DNA of 64,000 nt from assembly GCA_031216915.1 (NCBI GenBank), contig CM062292.1:200777262-200841261 (forward strand), written 5' to 3'. Positions 55,052 through 64,000 of this stretch are shown here, one piece after another. How positions within the stretch are numbered: position 1 is the first letter of the stretch; every line of letters starts with the position of its first letter. Below the pieces are notes generated by a model, which saw nothing but the letters and a program-made list of their open reading frames with translations, had not been told where the DNA came from and did not search any database. The position numbers and the translations under genes were made by a program. The stretch comes from Pictodentalium vernedei (Eukaryota > Mollusca > Scaphopoda > Dentaliida > Dentaliidae).

Positions 55052-55930
55052 TCAGTGTTGGAGCAGACTGCCTAAAGACCATATAGATGTAACATTAATG
55101 GATGACATATTCTGAGCAACAGAAAGAGGACCCAAAGATCTAAGGTCACCAGAGATGGACTCTAAGTTTCTCAGGTTAAACTTAATAAATGAAGAGGGCT
55201 GTGCCCAGTAAGCAGCCTTCATGAGATCAGTAATGGCTATACTGTTAGAATAAGCCCAAGAAGTGGACAGTGCTCTAACCTCGTGCGCTGAAATCTTATT
55301 GACAGAACATTGATCCGAAGATAGATTTTCGTAGGCAATGCATATTGCCAACTGAATCCACCTAGCATCAGAATGAACAGAAATGTTTTTTCTGTTAGGA
55401 ATCAAAGAAAGAAAGAAATGTTTTCTTCCCTTTCTAATAAAATCTGATCGAAGTTTATAAATGCGCATTGCTCTGACTGGACACAGCAAAGGTCTACGGT
55501 TATCCGAGGACGGTAAAGCCTTAATGACAATAGGCTCCGGCCGCTTATCCAGAATCTGATTCTTAGCCAAAAATCCCACTTCCGTAGTGAGGGTAATGGT
55601 ATTACTCTTCTAGCAGATGTTTTTATAGGTCAAGAATTTGAACTCTCCGACGTCTAACGGCTCAAAAGGAGCTTTTTTGAGATTCAACAGAACCCAAGCC
55701 AAATTCCACTTAGAAATTATTCTGAGGGTTCTAGGTCTATTGATAGAGAAATTTCTAACTAGCTTGGATAACGAAGTGTCTGATCCAATAGCCAAGTCAT
55801 CATGATGAGCGTAAGTATCTGATAACATAGACCTATAGCCCTTAATAGTGACAGGCTGCAGTTTGAGATCGTCAAAACAAGTAGACCAGGAAATTGGCAA
55901 TATGTGGTATGGACGGATCGTATACGCCTA
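55052..55930 (-). pseudogene. DIRS copy 3: tyrosine recombinase
   Basis: Enzyme that integrates the circular DNA copy, minus strand. The N-terminal part (55610-55900) reads PVTIKGYRSMLSDTYAHHDD and INRPRTLRIISKWNLAWVLL, typical of DIRS recombinases. After stops near 55590 the catalytic part (55052-55579) has RRPLLCPVRAMRIYKLRSDF, RKHFFLSLIPNRKNIS, and ISAHEVRALSTSWAYSNSIA with the H..R pair. It ends LMKAAYWAQPSSFIKFNLRNL (20 of its 21 residues are the C-terminal box) where the usual F-Y-L nucleophile is F-N-L. The catalytic Tyr therefore appears changed to Asn. Confidence 0.85.
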
Positions 55931-56226
55931 CTGACTGATCCTTACACCAACAGAAGAAAACCCTCCACTTCACTGCATAATTCAACAAAGAGGAGGCCCT
56001 ACTACAGTTAGAAATTGAGTCCACTGCTCATCCTGTAAAATGTTTTCCGTGCAAGAAGGGCGCACAACGGAAAATACGTGAAGGTTGAGACCTTCTGGGT
56101 TGTGATGCAGTGCGCGTGATTTCCCCTGATAAAGAAGATCCTCTCGTGAAGGAAGCTTCCGTGGAACTTCCCATAACAGACACCTGAGAAGATTGATCCA
56201 AGGTTTCTGTGATGACAGAGGTGCTA

Positions 56227-56852
56227 CTAGCAGGATTTTGCAATGAGACTGGAGAATATGCATATCCTATCATCCCGTCTCATGAAATCGACAGAGCGTC
56301 TACTGCGTACCCTTGATGCTCTGGACATGGCGAAACGAACGTCGGTAACTGATTGTTCAAGGGTGTTGTAAAAATATCTATCATGGGACGATCCCACTGG
56401 TGGCAAATCTGCCTGAATATTCACTTGTTGAAAGTCCACTCCGATGGTAACAGGTGACCTTTCCGGGAGAGTGAGTCTGCTGATACTTTCAGATGACCCG
56501 GTGTATGACAGACTGAGAGATGAACGTGATGATTCAGAACGAATAGGAGAATTCTCTCCGTTAATTTGCATAATGGAATTGAGTGAGTGCCGGCTTGGCT
56601 CCTGAGGTAAGCGACTACTGTCGAATTGTCCGACAGAATTTGAATGTGGATGTTCGCTATTTGGCGAATCCTTTGTTGTAGTGCTAACCATATTGACATC
56701 ATCTCTTTGATGTTTATGTGCTTCTCTAGGAGCAGAGAGTCCCAAAGACCTTGGCATTTCAAGTCTGCAGGACTTAGGGTCGTGCCCCAGCCCGTCTGAC
56801 TCGCATCCTTTATAATCCTGAAAGCCGGATCCGGCAGTTGAAGCGAAACTCC
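56227..56852 (-). pseudogene. DIRS copy 3: RNase H domain
   Basis: Follows RT on the minus strand and degrades the RNA template strand. Readable blocks are KDASQTGWGTTLSPADLKCQ (first catalytic Asp), KHINIKEMMSIWLALQQ (Glu), IQILSDNSTVVAYLRSQAGT (Asp), and CHTPGHLKVSADSLSRKGHL then PSEWTFN (last Asp). All four acidic positions of the RNase H site are visible. One stop separates the domain from RT, and frames shift after it near 56420. Confidence 0.85.
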
Positions 56853-57936
56853 TTAAGTTAACCACTGAAGATCTGCCCAAATCTGAACCTTTTGTTTCAC
56901 TAGGTCCGTTAAAACAATACTGGTTTTGAGCGAATGCGTCTTCACACTCCAGTTCTGAGTAAAGAATATCTGGAGGGGACGGGTGTGCTGGTGGCCCATC
57001 AGAATAAGATCAGCAGCCACTCCGCACAGCCCCATCAGTCGCATGAACTCCCTCGCTGTTATTGCGTCTGAGTTTAGACAAAAGCGAGCATAACAACCGA
57101 CTAATTTCGCTCTGGGTAACGGCAGACGAACCAGATTGTTGCGGGTCTCAAAGCTCATTCCCAAGTGAGTGAACGACTTGGAAGGAGCTAGATCCGACTT
57201 TTTCTCATTTACTATGAAACCAAGACGTCGGAGCAATTGTAGCAGACTCTGAACATCGTTCTGAAGAATAATTCTGTTGCTGTATCTCTGAAGAATGTCG
57301 TCCAAGTAAGCCGACGTTACCGCAGACGAATGAGCTCGGAAGTATGACATTAGCGAGTTCATTATTCGAGTGAAAGCCCAAGGAGCCAGGTTCAGACTAA
57401 AGCACATTGCTCTGAACTGATAAACCTTTCCTTGCACGGCGAACCGCAGGTACTTTCTGAATGCCAGATGTACCATGACATGAAAATAAGCATCCTTTAG
57501 ATCTATGCTTGTCGCATAATCGTTCACTAAAATGCTCGCTCTTACTGACCGAATGTTTTCCATATAGAACTTTGGAGCCACAATTAACTTGTTTATCCAG
57601 CTCAAGTCTATTACCGGTCAGAACGAGCCGTCTGGCTTCGGTACGAGGAACATCTGACTGTAAAAGCCTCGAGAATTTTGATTCTCGATGACCTCTATTG
57701 CTTCCTTTAATAAGAGAGCCTGTACCTCTGCTAGGAAAGACTCTCTTTTGAAAGGATCTGCCGGAAGATTTGTCCAACGCAGACATCTTGTTAGTGGGAG
57801 TTTTGCTTGGAATGACAGCCGTAGGCCTCCCGAGACTACACTTCTCACCCACTAATCTTCTGTGACTGCTATACAGTTTCTCGCGAAGTTTGAAAACCTT
57901 CCGCAACTGGCAAGCAATAGAGGTCTTGACCATCAC
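56853..57936 (-). pseudogene. DIRS copy 3: reverse transcriptase
   Basis: One reading frame from about 57848 to 56853, interrupted by a single TGA at 57618-57620. In order: LLLKEAIEVIENQNSRGFYS, FLVPKPDGSF, TGA (Arg expected), PVIDLSWINKLIVAPKFYME, SIDLKDAYFHVMVHLAFRKY (catalytic Asp), YQFRAMCFSLNLAPWAFTRI (the usual FGL has become FSL), SAYLDDIL (catalytic YLDD kept), and LLRRLGFIVNEKKSDLAPSK. The length and motif order are those of DIRS pol. The TGA position equals that in copy 1. Confidence 0.9.
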
Positions 57937-57969
57937 CTGTAGGACTTGCGAGGCTTACGGGAGGAGAAA

Positions 57970-60020
57970 CTACGTCCTCCCCCACGAAGATCCTCGTCCC
58001 GTCAGCTTAGGGGCGTGTGACCGATAATCGTGATCAGACTTGCGCCCCTTTCCCGAGTTGCTGTATTGATGACCTCCGGAGTAATTATATGAGGACTTCT
58101 TGAACCCTTGCGAGGAGTTCCCTTTTGATGATTTTGATTTAGAACGTCCTTGCTTACCCCGGTCTGCTGAAACATGTTGTTGAGACCCTGACTTCAAAAG
58201 CAGAGCACTGGAAGCTTTCTTAGTAGCCTGTTCATAGACTAACAAAAGCTTGTCATCAAACAAAGTATGTCTGGAGACCGGAGCAACCTGGAGAGAGCTT
58301 TTCACCTTGTCATCTATAAATGATGACAACGCAAGGGAAGCATCACGTCTGATTAACTCCAGATTTGCCACTGTAAGAGCGGAGTTATACGTGGCATACA
58401 TGATTGCCCTGTAAAGAACTCTAAGCGAGGTACATACGTCATTCTTTTCCATTGAGACGTTGCACCATAGCTCTGGTAAGGTGATCTGCGTAGGACATAG
58501 CATCCAAATTCGCTCTATTCGATGAAATAGCACATTCCATCACATCCGGGTAAGTATTGAATGAAGCAGATAGGGATATATCTAAATCCCCAGCCTGCTC
58601 ATCTAAATGTTGAGGAGCTCTCTGAACATCTTCTCCAACCGTTTTAAATGAACGTGGTCCAAGGAACAGTATATTTATGGAAGATGTTGATAAGAAACCA
58701 CCTTTCTTCCTCACACTAGAGAGGTTACATACGGCGTCATCGACATGGCCTAAGGCCTGCGACACCTGTCTAGGCTGTACCGGGAAAGAAAAGAACTTCT
58801 TCCTTCCTTCGCATAAAGTCTGCATCTAAAGACGCCCACGGTTTCTGCCTTATTGTCACAGCTTGCTGATTCGGCGGAATAAATTCAGGATAGTATTGAT
58901 GAATAAATTCCATCGATACCATATGTTGTTCCGAAAGGGAAGAGTAATCCTCTTCCTTATCCCATTCACCATCCAACTGAATCAGCTGTGAATATCAGTA
59001 CATTGCATCTGCATGAACAGATGACTGGACTGATCCTGCACCATCCGACAGCTCACTTTCGGAGTCTGCGGGAGGCTGCTGATGCACTTGCTGGGATGCT
59101 GCTATCAGCTGTGTAATATGCGACAGCAAGTCGGTCACCACGGCTTGAGGAACAGCGGTTTTCTGTTTTTTAGCTGCTTCCTGTTCCTGGGATGGCGTTC
59201 CGGAGATGGATCTCTTCTCCGAACGTCCCGATGATCGAAGCCTCGGTTCCCTAGCTGCCGGATGGTCCGACTTCACGGGCAAAAATTGGCTCCTTCTTCG
59301 CGCAGCTGGATATCTGAAAGTCGGGTAGCTAGGATGCGGTCGTGTGTGCTTATGAATCGTAGCAGAGGAAGCCGTGACAGTAACTGAGGCCGGCGTCAGT
59401 CTAGGCAGAGCGTCCTGAGCGGCAGGTGTGGATGTATGCTCCGGCCCATGCAAGTTTCTTATAACAACATCTGGCCTCCCGACAACAAGAAACTTGCTGA
59501 CTTCCTCCCTATTTCCGTCGTCGCTGGGTGAGCTTTTGTTTTTAAGGTGCTCGCTGTACCTAAATCTACACTTCCTTTGACAACAACGGACGTACCTGGT
59601 GTTACGGCTCCCACAGACGGAGTAACCGCTTCACCGGTTGAGCTAGCTGCTTGCAAGGGATTAAGAACACTAACTAGAGGCCTTATCCCTTGCTTAATAT
59701 TCATGAGCACCTTTGCAGCTAGCTCTGTTTGCTCATCAGAGCGCGACAGCGGTAGCACACTTTTGGTGGGTGTCACAATACCGTCACCATGTTCTTGTTC
59801 CTCTGAAAAAGAAACTGAAAAACTTCAATTATCTTGCGGTGAGAGCACTGGCATAGGCATCTCACTGCCAACAACGTACCGTGACACCCGTTTCCAACGT
59901 TTGTCATCCCAATTCACACATGTAGGACAAGAATCTGCAGGTGTGCATTGACTACAAGCAAGGCAACAAGCATGTAAATCTGAGGAAGACTTCCTCGCCT
60001 TGCATTTAGAGCAGTGAGCT
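57970..60020 (-). pseudogene. DIRS copy 3: gag
   Basis: Minus-strand coding region ahead of pol. The N-terminus at 60020-59880 has a Cys-rich block HCSKCKARKSSSDLHACCLA then C..C and PTCVNWDDKRW, typical of DIRS gag starts. The expected initiator is ATA rather than ATG, and a TGA lies just upstream. The frame has stops near 59826 and 59455, then runs 58995-59453 (charged, Ser/Pro-rich, SQEQEAAKKQKTA), 58439-58976 (YPEFIPPNQQ, DADFMRRKEEVLFF) and 57970-58533 (a C-terminal basic tail rich in Gly/Ser/Lys, likely nucleic-acid binding). Probable capsid-like protein, inactive. Confidence 0.75.
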
Positions 60021-60859
60021 TTTATGATTCAATCAAAAAAAAGTCGACAGTCCTCTTACAAACTCCACTATAATATATGACAAAGATACATAAATAATTG
60101 CAATCAAAATCGAAAAATTAAATTCAAAATATTTTTTAAAAAAATTTTGAAAAAGCTTTAGTTCCCAAAGGGAACATGAAGAGCTCAAGGGCATCCCGAT
60201 AGAGCCTAAGTGTGGACAAAATCCAAATCCACTACCAGAGTCATAATTAATGTATCTTACAACAATCCTACAGTAATATAATATCTAAATACTACATATA
60301 TTTAAAGACAAGGAAAAAACAAGAAACAAGACATCAGGCACAGAAAAAAGGCCCAACAGATTTTAAAGCTACCAGATGCAAAGCAAGATCTTCAAACAAA
60401 GAAAAAACGATACATCGGATAGAAGATGCAAGACCAAAATGACCTAAACAACCTAGGGTGAGAGCGTAACCATGGGAATAAACAGAATAAACATTCTGTT
60501 ACACACGTTAAACTCCCAAGAAATTTAATAAAAAATTTCGAGAAAAAATAGCCAAAAAGCTTAGGAGTTTAACAGGAGGGCTTCAAGGACGGATAGGGAA
60601 GGAACACTTAACAAACAGTGGTTAAATCATTAGCAAGAATGATGACGTCAGGCGTATGTCCCGAAATTGGGAAACATGAAATAATTTTTATGATTATGAT
60701 AAAGTTACAGCCTTGAACGTTTCTAAACCACCGTTGTTCACTTCCATCATCCATTTCCAGCCTTGGATCCACCAATTTTACCATTGATTTGTGTCTGGAA
60801 TCCTCAAAAAAGGAGAAATAAAAGAACAGATGTCAGTTCATTGTTGCTGACTTTAGGGC
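60021..60859 (-). other. DIRS copy 3: leader region
   Basis: Non-coding, with blocks shared with copy 1: AAGCAAGATCTTCA, GATACATCGGATAGAAGATG, CCTAGGGTGAG, TTAAACTCCCAAGAAATTTA, TAAAGTTACAGCC and TTGGATCCACCAATTTTA. Confidence 0.7.
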
Positions 60860-61000
60860 CAAACAAAGAATGATGGTTGGCGCCACTTTCGGTACCTTCC
60901 TGGATAGTTTTTGCATGCAAATTTTGGGGGCAAAATTTGTGGATTAATTTGAGTTAGCACCGGCTAGTCTGGGCCATTGGTTGTCGTATAAAAATATATA
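60860..61000 (-). repeat. DIRS copy 3: 5' inverted terminal repeat
   Basis: Reverse complement of the 3' repeat with an internal deletion of about 50 bp (the CATGCGC segment is missing): GAATGATGGTTGGCGCCA, GCATGCAAATTTTGGGGGCA, GAGTTAGCACCGGCTAGTCT and CATTGGTTGTCGTATAAAAA. Confidence 0.8.
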
Positions 61001-61231
61001 TTCACATTTCAGGAAGAAATCTTTTACAAACTCTGGACTGGTGTTATCTTATCGCATATGTTGCAAAATGCTTCAATCAACTTGGCTGTTATCGACCTGC
61101 CAAAGACCCTCCATTGCAGGATTATGTTCAGTCCGGCACTAATTTGAAAAGATTGTGGCATTTTCCTCAAAAGCTGTTATATGTACCAACATAGAAAACA
61201 TTTATATAAGTCAGAAATTTGGAGCACGAAA

Positions 61232-61640
61232 GTGATAAATTTAAAGTAATTTGTATATGTTTTATACTTACCAATAGCCCAGACTTAGATGGTGCAACCT
61301 CAATATTATTAAGGGCCAAATACAAATTTTGAACCCCCGGTCCCCAAAATTTGCCTACAATACCGAAAATTAAAAGTCTTATCTGGCCCTCCATACTTTT
61401 AGTACCTGCGCATGCGCAGTACACAGGAAGAGACCGGAATTGGTGCCAACATCATTCTTCCTAGTTGTGTCTTCTGAAATGATAACTCAGTGGGGAGGTA
61501 TGAGAGCCCACTCATGGGAGGGCCATCCACGTCTGGGCCATTGGTAAGTATAAAAAATATACAAAATTATTTTAAATTTATCATATTTTTATACTAAAAC
61601 CAATGGCCCAGACTTAGGTGAATTGTAAAAAGGTGGAGGG
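61232..61640 (-). mobile_element. Orphan DIRS family A 3' end (terminal repeat plus internal complementary region)
   Basis: A further copy of the 3' repeat outside copy 3: AGTGATAAATTTAAAGTAAT at the left, TTTATACTTACCAATAGCCC, TGCGCATGCGCA at 61407-61418, CATTGGTAAGTATAAAAAAT, TTTAAATTTATCAT ending 61584, then TTTTTATACTAAAACCAATG and GAGGGCCTAGGACTTAAAG (as at 54495). The coding part is gone. It lies about 230 bp beyond copy 3 in the same orientation. Confidence 0.8.
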
Positions 61641-62680
61641 CCTAGGACTTAAAGAAATAGCAGACCAAAATACAGCTCTTTAGCCTGCATTAGAACTCCC
61701 AAGGTGAAAAGAAGATTAAAAATTTCTGGAATTACATATCGTTGGCTAAGTTCGAAACCGTCGTATAAATGAATTTTCTCAATTTGGCGCAAAATTTTTT
61801 TTTTGCATTATCGTATTCTGTGAGTCTTTTTACATCGTATAACTTTACGCGGGTGAACTACTCCAATCAGAAAGCTGTATTTTCTCATGTAACAAAAAGT
61901 CGTAATTTCCATTGGTCGAGTTTCTTATTTCGAAAATGTCGTATAAATTATACGACGTTTGCGAAATAAAATTATCAGATTCTCTGCTCTGCCGCCAACA
62001 TTATGACATCGTATATTATGCTGGCTGTTTAAAAATTTGTTCTTCACAGAATTTTATTCAAGAAAGTTAGTCTTTCCAGAAAAAAAGACGAAGAACGTTT
62101 GACTTTTTGCACCATCGGTAAGTTGAACTGTATAAAAATAAATATTGTGAATTTCAGTTGTTGATGTGTTTTAAGAAAAGGCGTGATTTTTGTTTGTAAA
62201 AAGGGATACTTTTCTGGGCCTGTGTTTGAACACGTAATTCCACTTAACATGCCGACAATTTATTTATTCCACATGGGGCCGTGCATCTGTGTGTTCGACC
62301 GTCAAGTTGTTTGTCCACCTTTCTTTTTAGCGCACCAACCTTTCTTTAATATTTCCTGTAATGAGCAGTATAATGTAATATATTGGTTATGGGAACGGGT
62401 CAAGTTGCCCTCGGGTCAGGTCACCCCGGGTCAAGTCAAGTCGCCCCTGGTCAAGAAGTCACCCCCAAACAAAGATCGGAAATATGGTTGGCAACTGGGG
62501 TGATGGGATGGAACAGTTATGTTGTCTTTATCAGAAAAGTTCCGTCCCATCTCTCATCTTGACGATCATATTTCTGATTTCTTTCTGGGGAGACTTGACC
62601 ACAGCTCAGAAATATTTTTGGCAAGGAGTGATGGGATGGAAGAGTTTCCATGCCGTTTACATTGGGGGGGGGGGGGGGTA
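61641..62680. other. No gene recognised; small palindrome and GGTCAAGT-type repeats
   Basis: A perfect palindrome GTCGTATAAATTATACGAC lies at 61938-61956 inside a stretch with several CGTATA motifs. Short GGGTCA(A/G)G(T/C) repeats occur at 62396-62455, and a direct repeat with GTGATGGGATGGA(A) at about 62499 and 62627. Confidence 0.4.
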
Positions 62681-62694
62681 GATTGCACACACAC

Positions 62695-62733
<39 letters not shown>
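62664..62733 (+). repeat. G run, CA and (GA)n microsatellites
   Basis: About 13 G at 62664-62677, CACACACACA near 62686, and about 15 GA units at 62697-62727 followed by a G run. Confidence 0.9.
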
Positions 62734-62734
<1 letters not shown>

Positions 62735-63433
62735 CAAATCTTTGCAAAACTTACCGCTTTTATTCACTACCGAGAAGTCGCTCGATGAAGCAGGTAGATC
62801 CTGTCAGTCATTTTCCCCGCCTAGTAGGGAATGGTTTTTACGGGTTGTGTGCCCGCGGGGAACGATGTGGGACTATGCGCCCCTTGCGACTCCCCGTTAG
62901 CAATATTTTTTCTTTGCCACTTTGTCGGTTTTGTCAGCTAGGCTTGTGGGATGAATCTCTGCAGCTCTGCTCTAGGCTACCACAGAGAGATCTTTAGCCT
63001 GCACAGGGTGTGTCCCTCTCTGCACAGAGATTAGCCATTTTACGTCCCCATCTATAACAGACAATCGTCTTTCTCAGAATCAAAACAAATTAATTGTTTC
63101 GAGAGCCAGAGGACGCCGCGAGTTGGTACTGCAGATCTTCAGTAACGCTAATACTATAGATTTATACCCCCACAAGTACAGTAATGATTGAAACATGCTG
63201 TATGATAACCACATGAGCATTTTGTTCTTGTTTTGTTCACTGCAGTGCTTCTTTTAAATGAGTGGGAGGAAAAGCTTTGAAAACTTTTCTCATCCCGTAA
63301 CAACTAACTTCGTCAGCCATCAGTGCTATTTTTGGATAACCGATCGAGCGTTCACCTGAAAACAAATCTGCATAACCGATAGGCGAACAGTACGAGCGTT
63401 CGCCTCTTATTTCAATGCCTGGAGAATGCTCTC
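62734..63433. other. GC-richer stretch, nothing identified
   Basis: 62790-63000 is richer in G+C and CpG (GTGCCCGCGGGGAACGATG) than the surroundings and holds a short open frame on the plus strand, but no motif, splice pattern or RNA gene was recognised. Confidence 0.3.
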
Positions 63434-64000
63434 CAACTTGTGATCTGGCCCCAGATCTTGCCGAGTATCCCGTTGAGAAACTTGTAGGCTAATCCCCTTT
63501 GCGTGCGCTTCCATGTAAGAAGAAGAAGCCATAACCACAACCGATGCCGGCTGCATTGTGGAAGGACCATCCCAACGCGTGTTCTGACTCGTTATAGTTT
63601 CTCGCAACGGACACAGTCGAGGACAGGGGCTCCGACTCAATGAAGTTTCTCACGATGGAAACTGTCGACCCCGACTGCTGACGGGATGGAGAATGCACTC
63701 CAACTCACGATCTGACCCCAGATCTCGCTGAGTTTCCCTGCTGAGAAACTTGTAGGCTAATCCCCATTGCGTGCTCTTCCATGTGAGAAGCCATAACCGC
63801 AGCCGGCTGCAGTGTGGAAGGAGCATCCCGAACTACAAGCGAGGATGGGTGCTCTGACTTGTCAAAGTTTCTCGTGGCGAAAACAGTCAACCCTGACTGC
63901 TAACGGGACAGAGAGGGTTCTCCAACTCGCGTTCTGACCCCAGATCTCGCTGAGCGCCCTGTAGAGAAACTTAAAGGTTTCTTCTCCTTATTGCCATCAT
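63434..64000 (-). repeat. Tandem duplication, three ~225-265-bp units, running off the window
   Basis: Units start near 63434, 63699 and 63923 with CCAACT(C/T)(A/G)CG/GTGATCTG, GACCCCAGATCTCGCTGAG, GAGAAACTTGTAGGCTAATC and CCGGCTGCA(T/G)TGTGGAAGGA. The minus strand is open through units (for example MEEHAMGISLQVSQ in one and MEAHAKGISLQVSQ in the other), so it could be a repeated coding exon or a gag-like minisatellite of another element. Undecided because the window ends. Confidence 0.5.

Larger units (their letters stand above)
54093..61000 (-). mobile_element. DIRS retrotransposon, family A, copy 3 (near full length)
   Basis: The best-preserved DIRS element in the window, minus strand: 5' inverted repeat (60860-61000), leader, gag, RT, RNase H, tyrosine recombinase, internal complementary region and 3' repeat (54093-54443). 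Length about 6.9 kb, in the usual range for DIRS. It lacks LTRs of the direct type, an integrase and a protease, as expected. No methyltransferase-like gene was seen. Disabled by a TGA in RT, a lost gag start, several stops and loss of the recombinase nucleophile. Confidence 0.9.

Noticed and set aside
62183..62503. 106-codon plus-strand open frame starting MIFVCKKGYF
   Set aside because: No motif, no splice context, and its end runs through simple GGTCAAGT repeats. Chance opening is likelier.

Overview
The window looks like animal, and most probably molluscan, intergenic or intronic DNA. It is AT-rich, has no bacterial-style gene packing and carries almost no long open frames. Several repeats have the style of those known from bivalve and gastropod genomes: GTGACCTTGACCTTTGACCT arrays, GGACGGACGGAC tracts and short terminal hairpins ending in GCTAA. 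The species cannot be named from the sequence alone. No complete host gene is visible. I list six short splice-bounded or signal-peptide-like exon candidates and one small isolated ORF, all of low to moderate confidence.

The window is a graveyard of mobile elements, and it can be read as layers. Four elements or fragments of the DIRS order (tyrosine-recombinase retrotransposons) lie on the minus strand: family A at 1-3690 (cut by the window edge), 18587-25878 and 54093-61000, and family B at 36945-43985. An orphan family A 3' end lies at 61232-61640. In the three copies whose left end is in the window the classic DIRS layout can be read: inverted terminal repeats, an internal complementary region beside the 3' repeat, then (in minus-strand order) gag, RT, RNase H and tyrosine recombinase. 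All are broken by stops, frameshifts, deletions and lost catalytic residues. A 5'-truncated CR1/L2-like LINE (30318-32600), two LINE 3' ends, a tRNA-derived SINE and a three-copy SINE-like family are also present.

The second layer is non-autonomous elements that share one building plan: a body of tandem units of about 145-160 bp, a GGAC- or CCGCC-rich tract, and a terminal hairpin, often ending in CTAA. Examples end at 2907, 8569, 29735, 48251 and 49785. Relatives of the same plan with other hairpins are at 25225-25504 and 51094-51880. They resemble Helitron/Helentron-related, tandem-repeat-bearing elements of molluscs, but no Rep/helicase gene is here. One such element sits inside a DIRS copy. 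A DIRS copy sits inside another, and one interrupts a minisatellite.

The third layer is MITEs with terminal inverted repeats: TTAA-flanked (piggyBac-like) at 4998, 5370 and 44394; TA-flanked CAGTGG (pogo/Tigger-like) at 34401 and 36285; a hAT-like one with a near-perfect 8-bp duplication at 43145; and a 23-bp-TIR family with a telomere-like core at 17750 and 25960. Stretches between these hold only low-complexity or unclassified AT-rich DNA.
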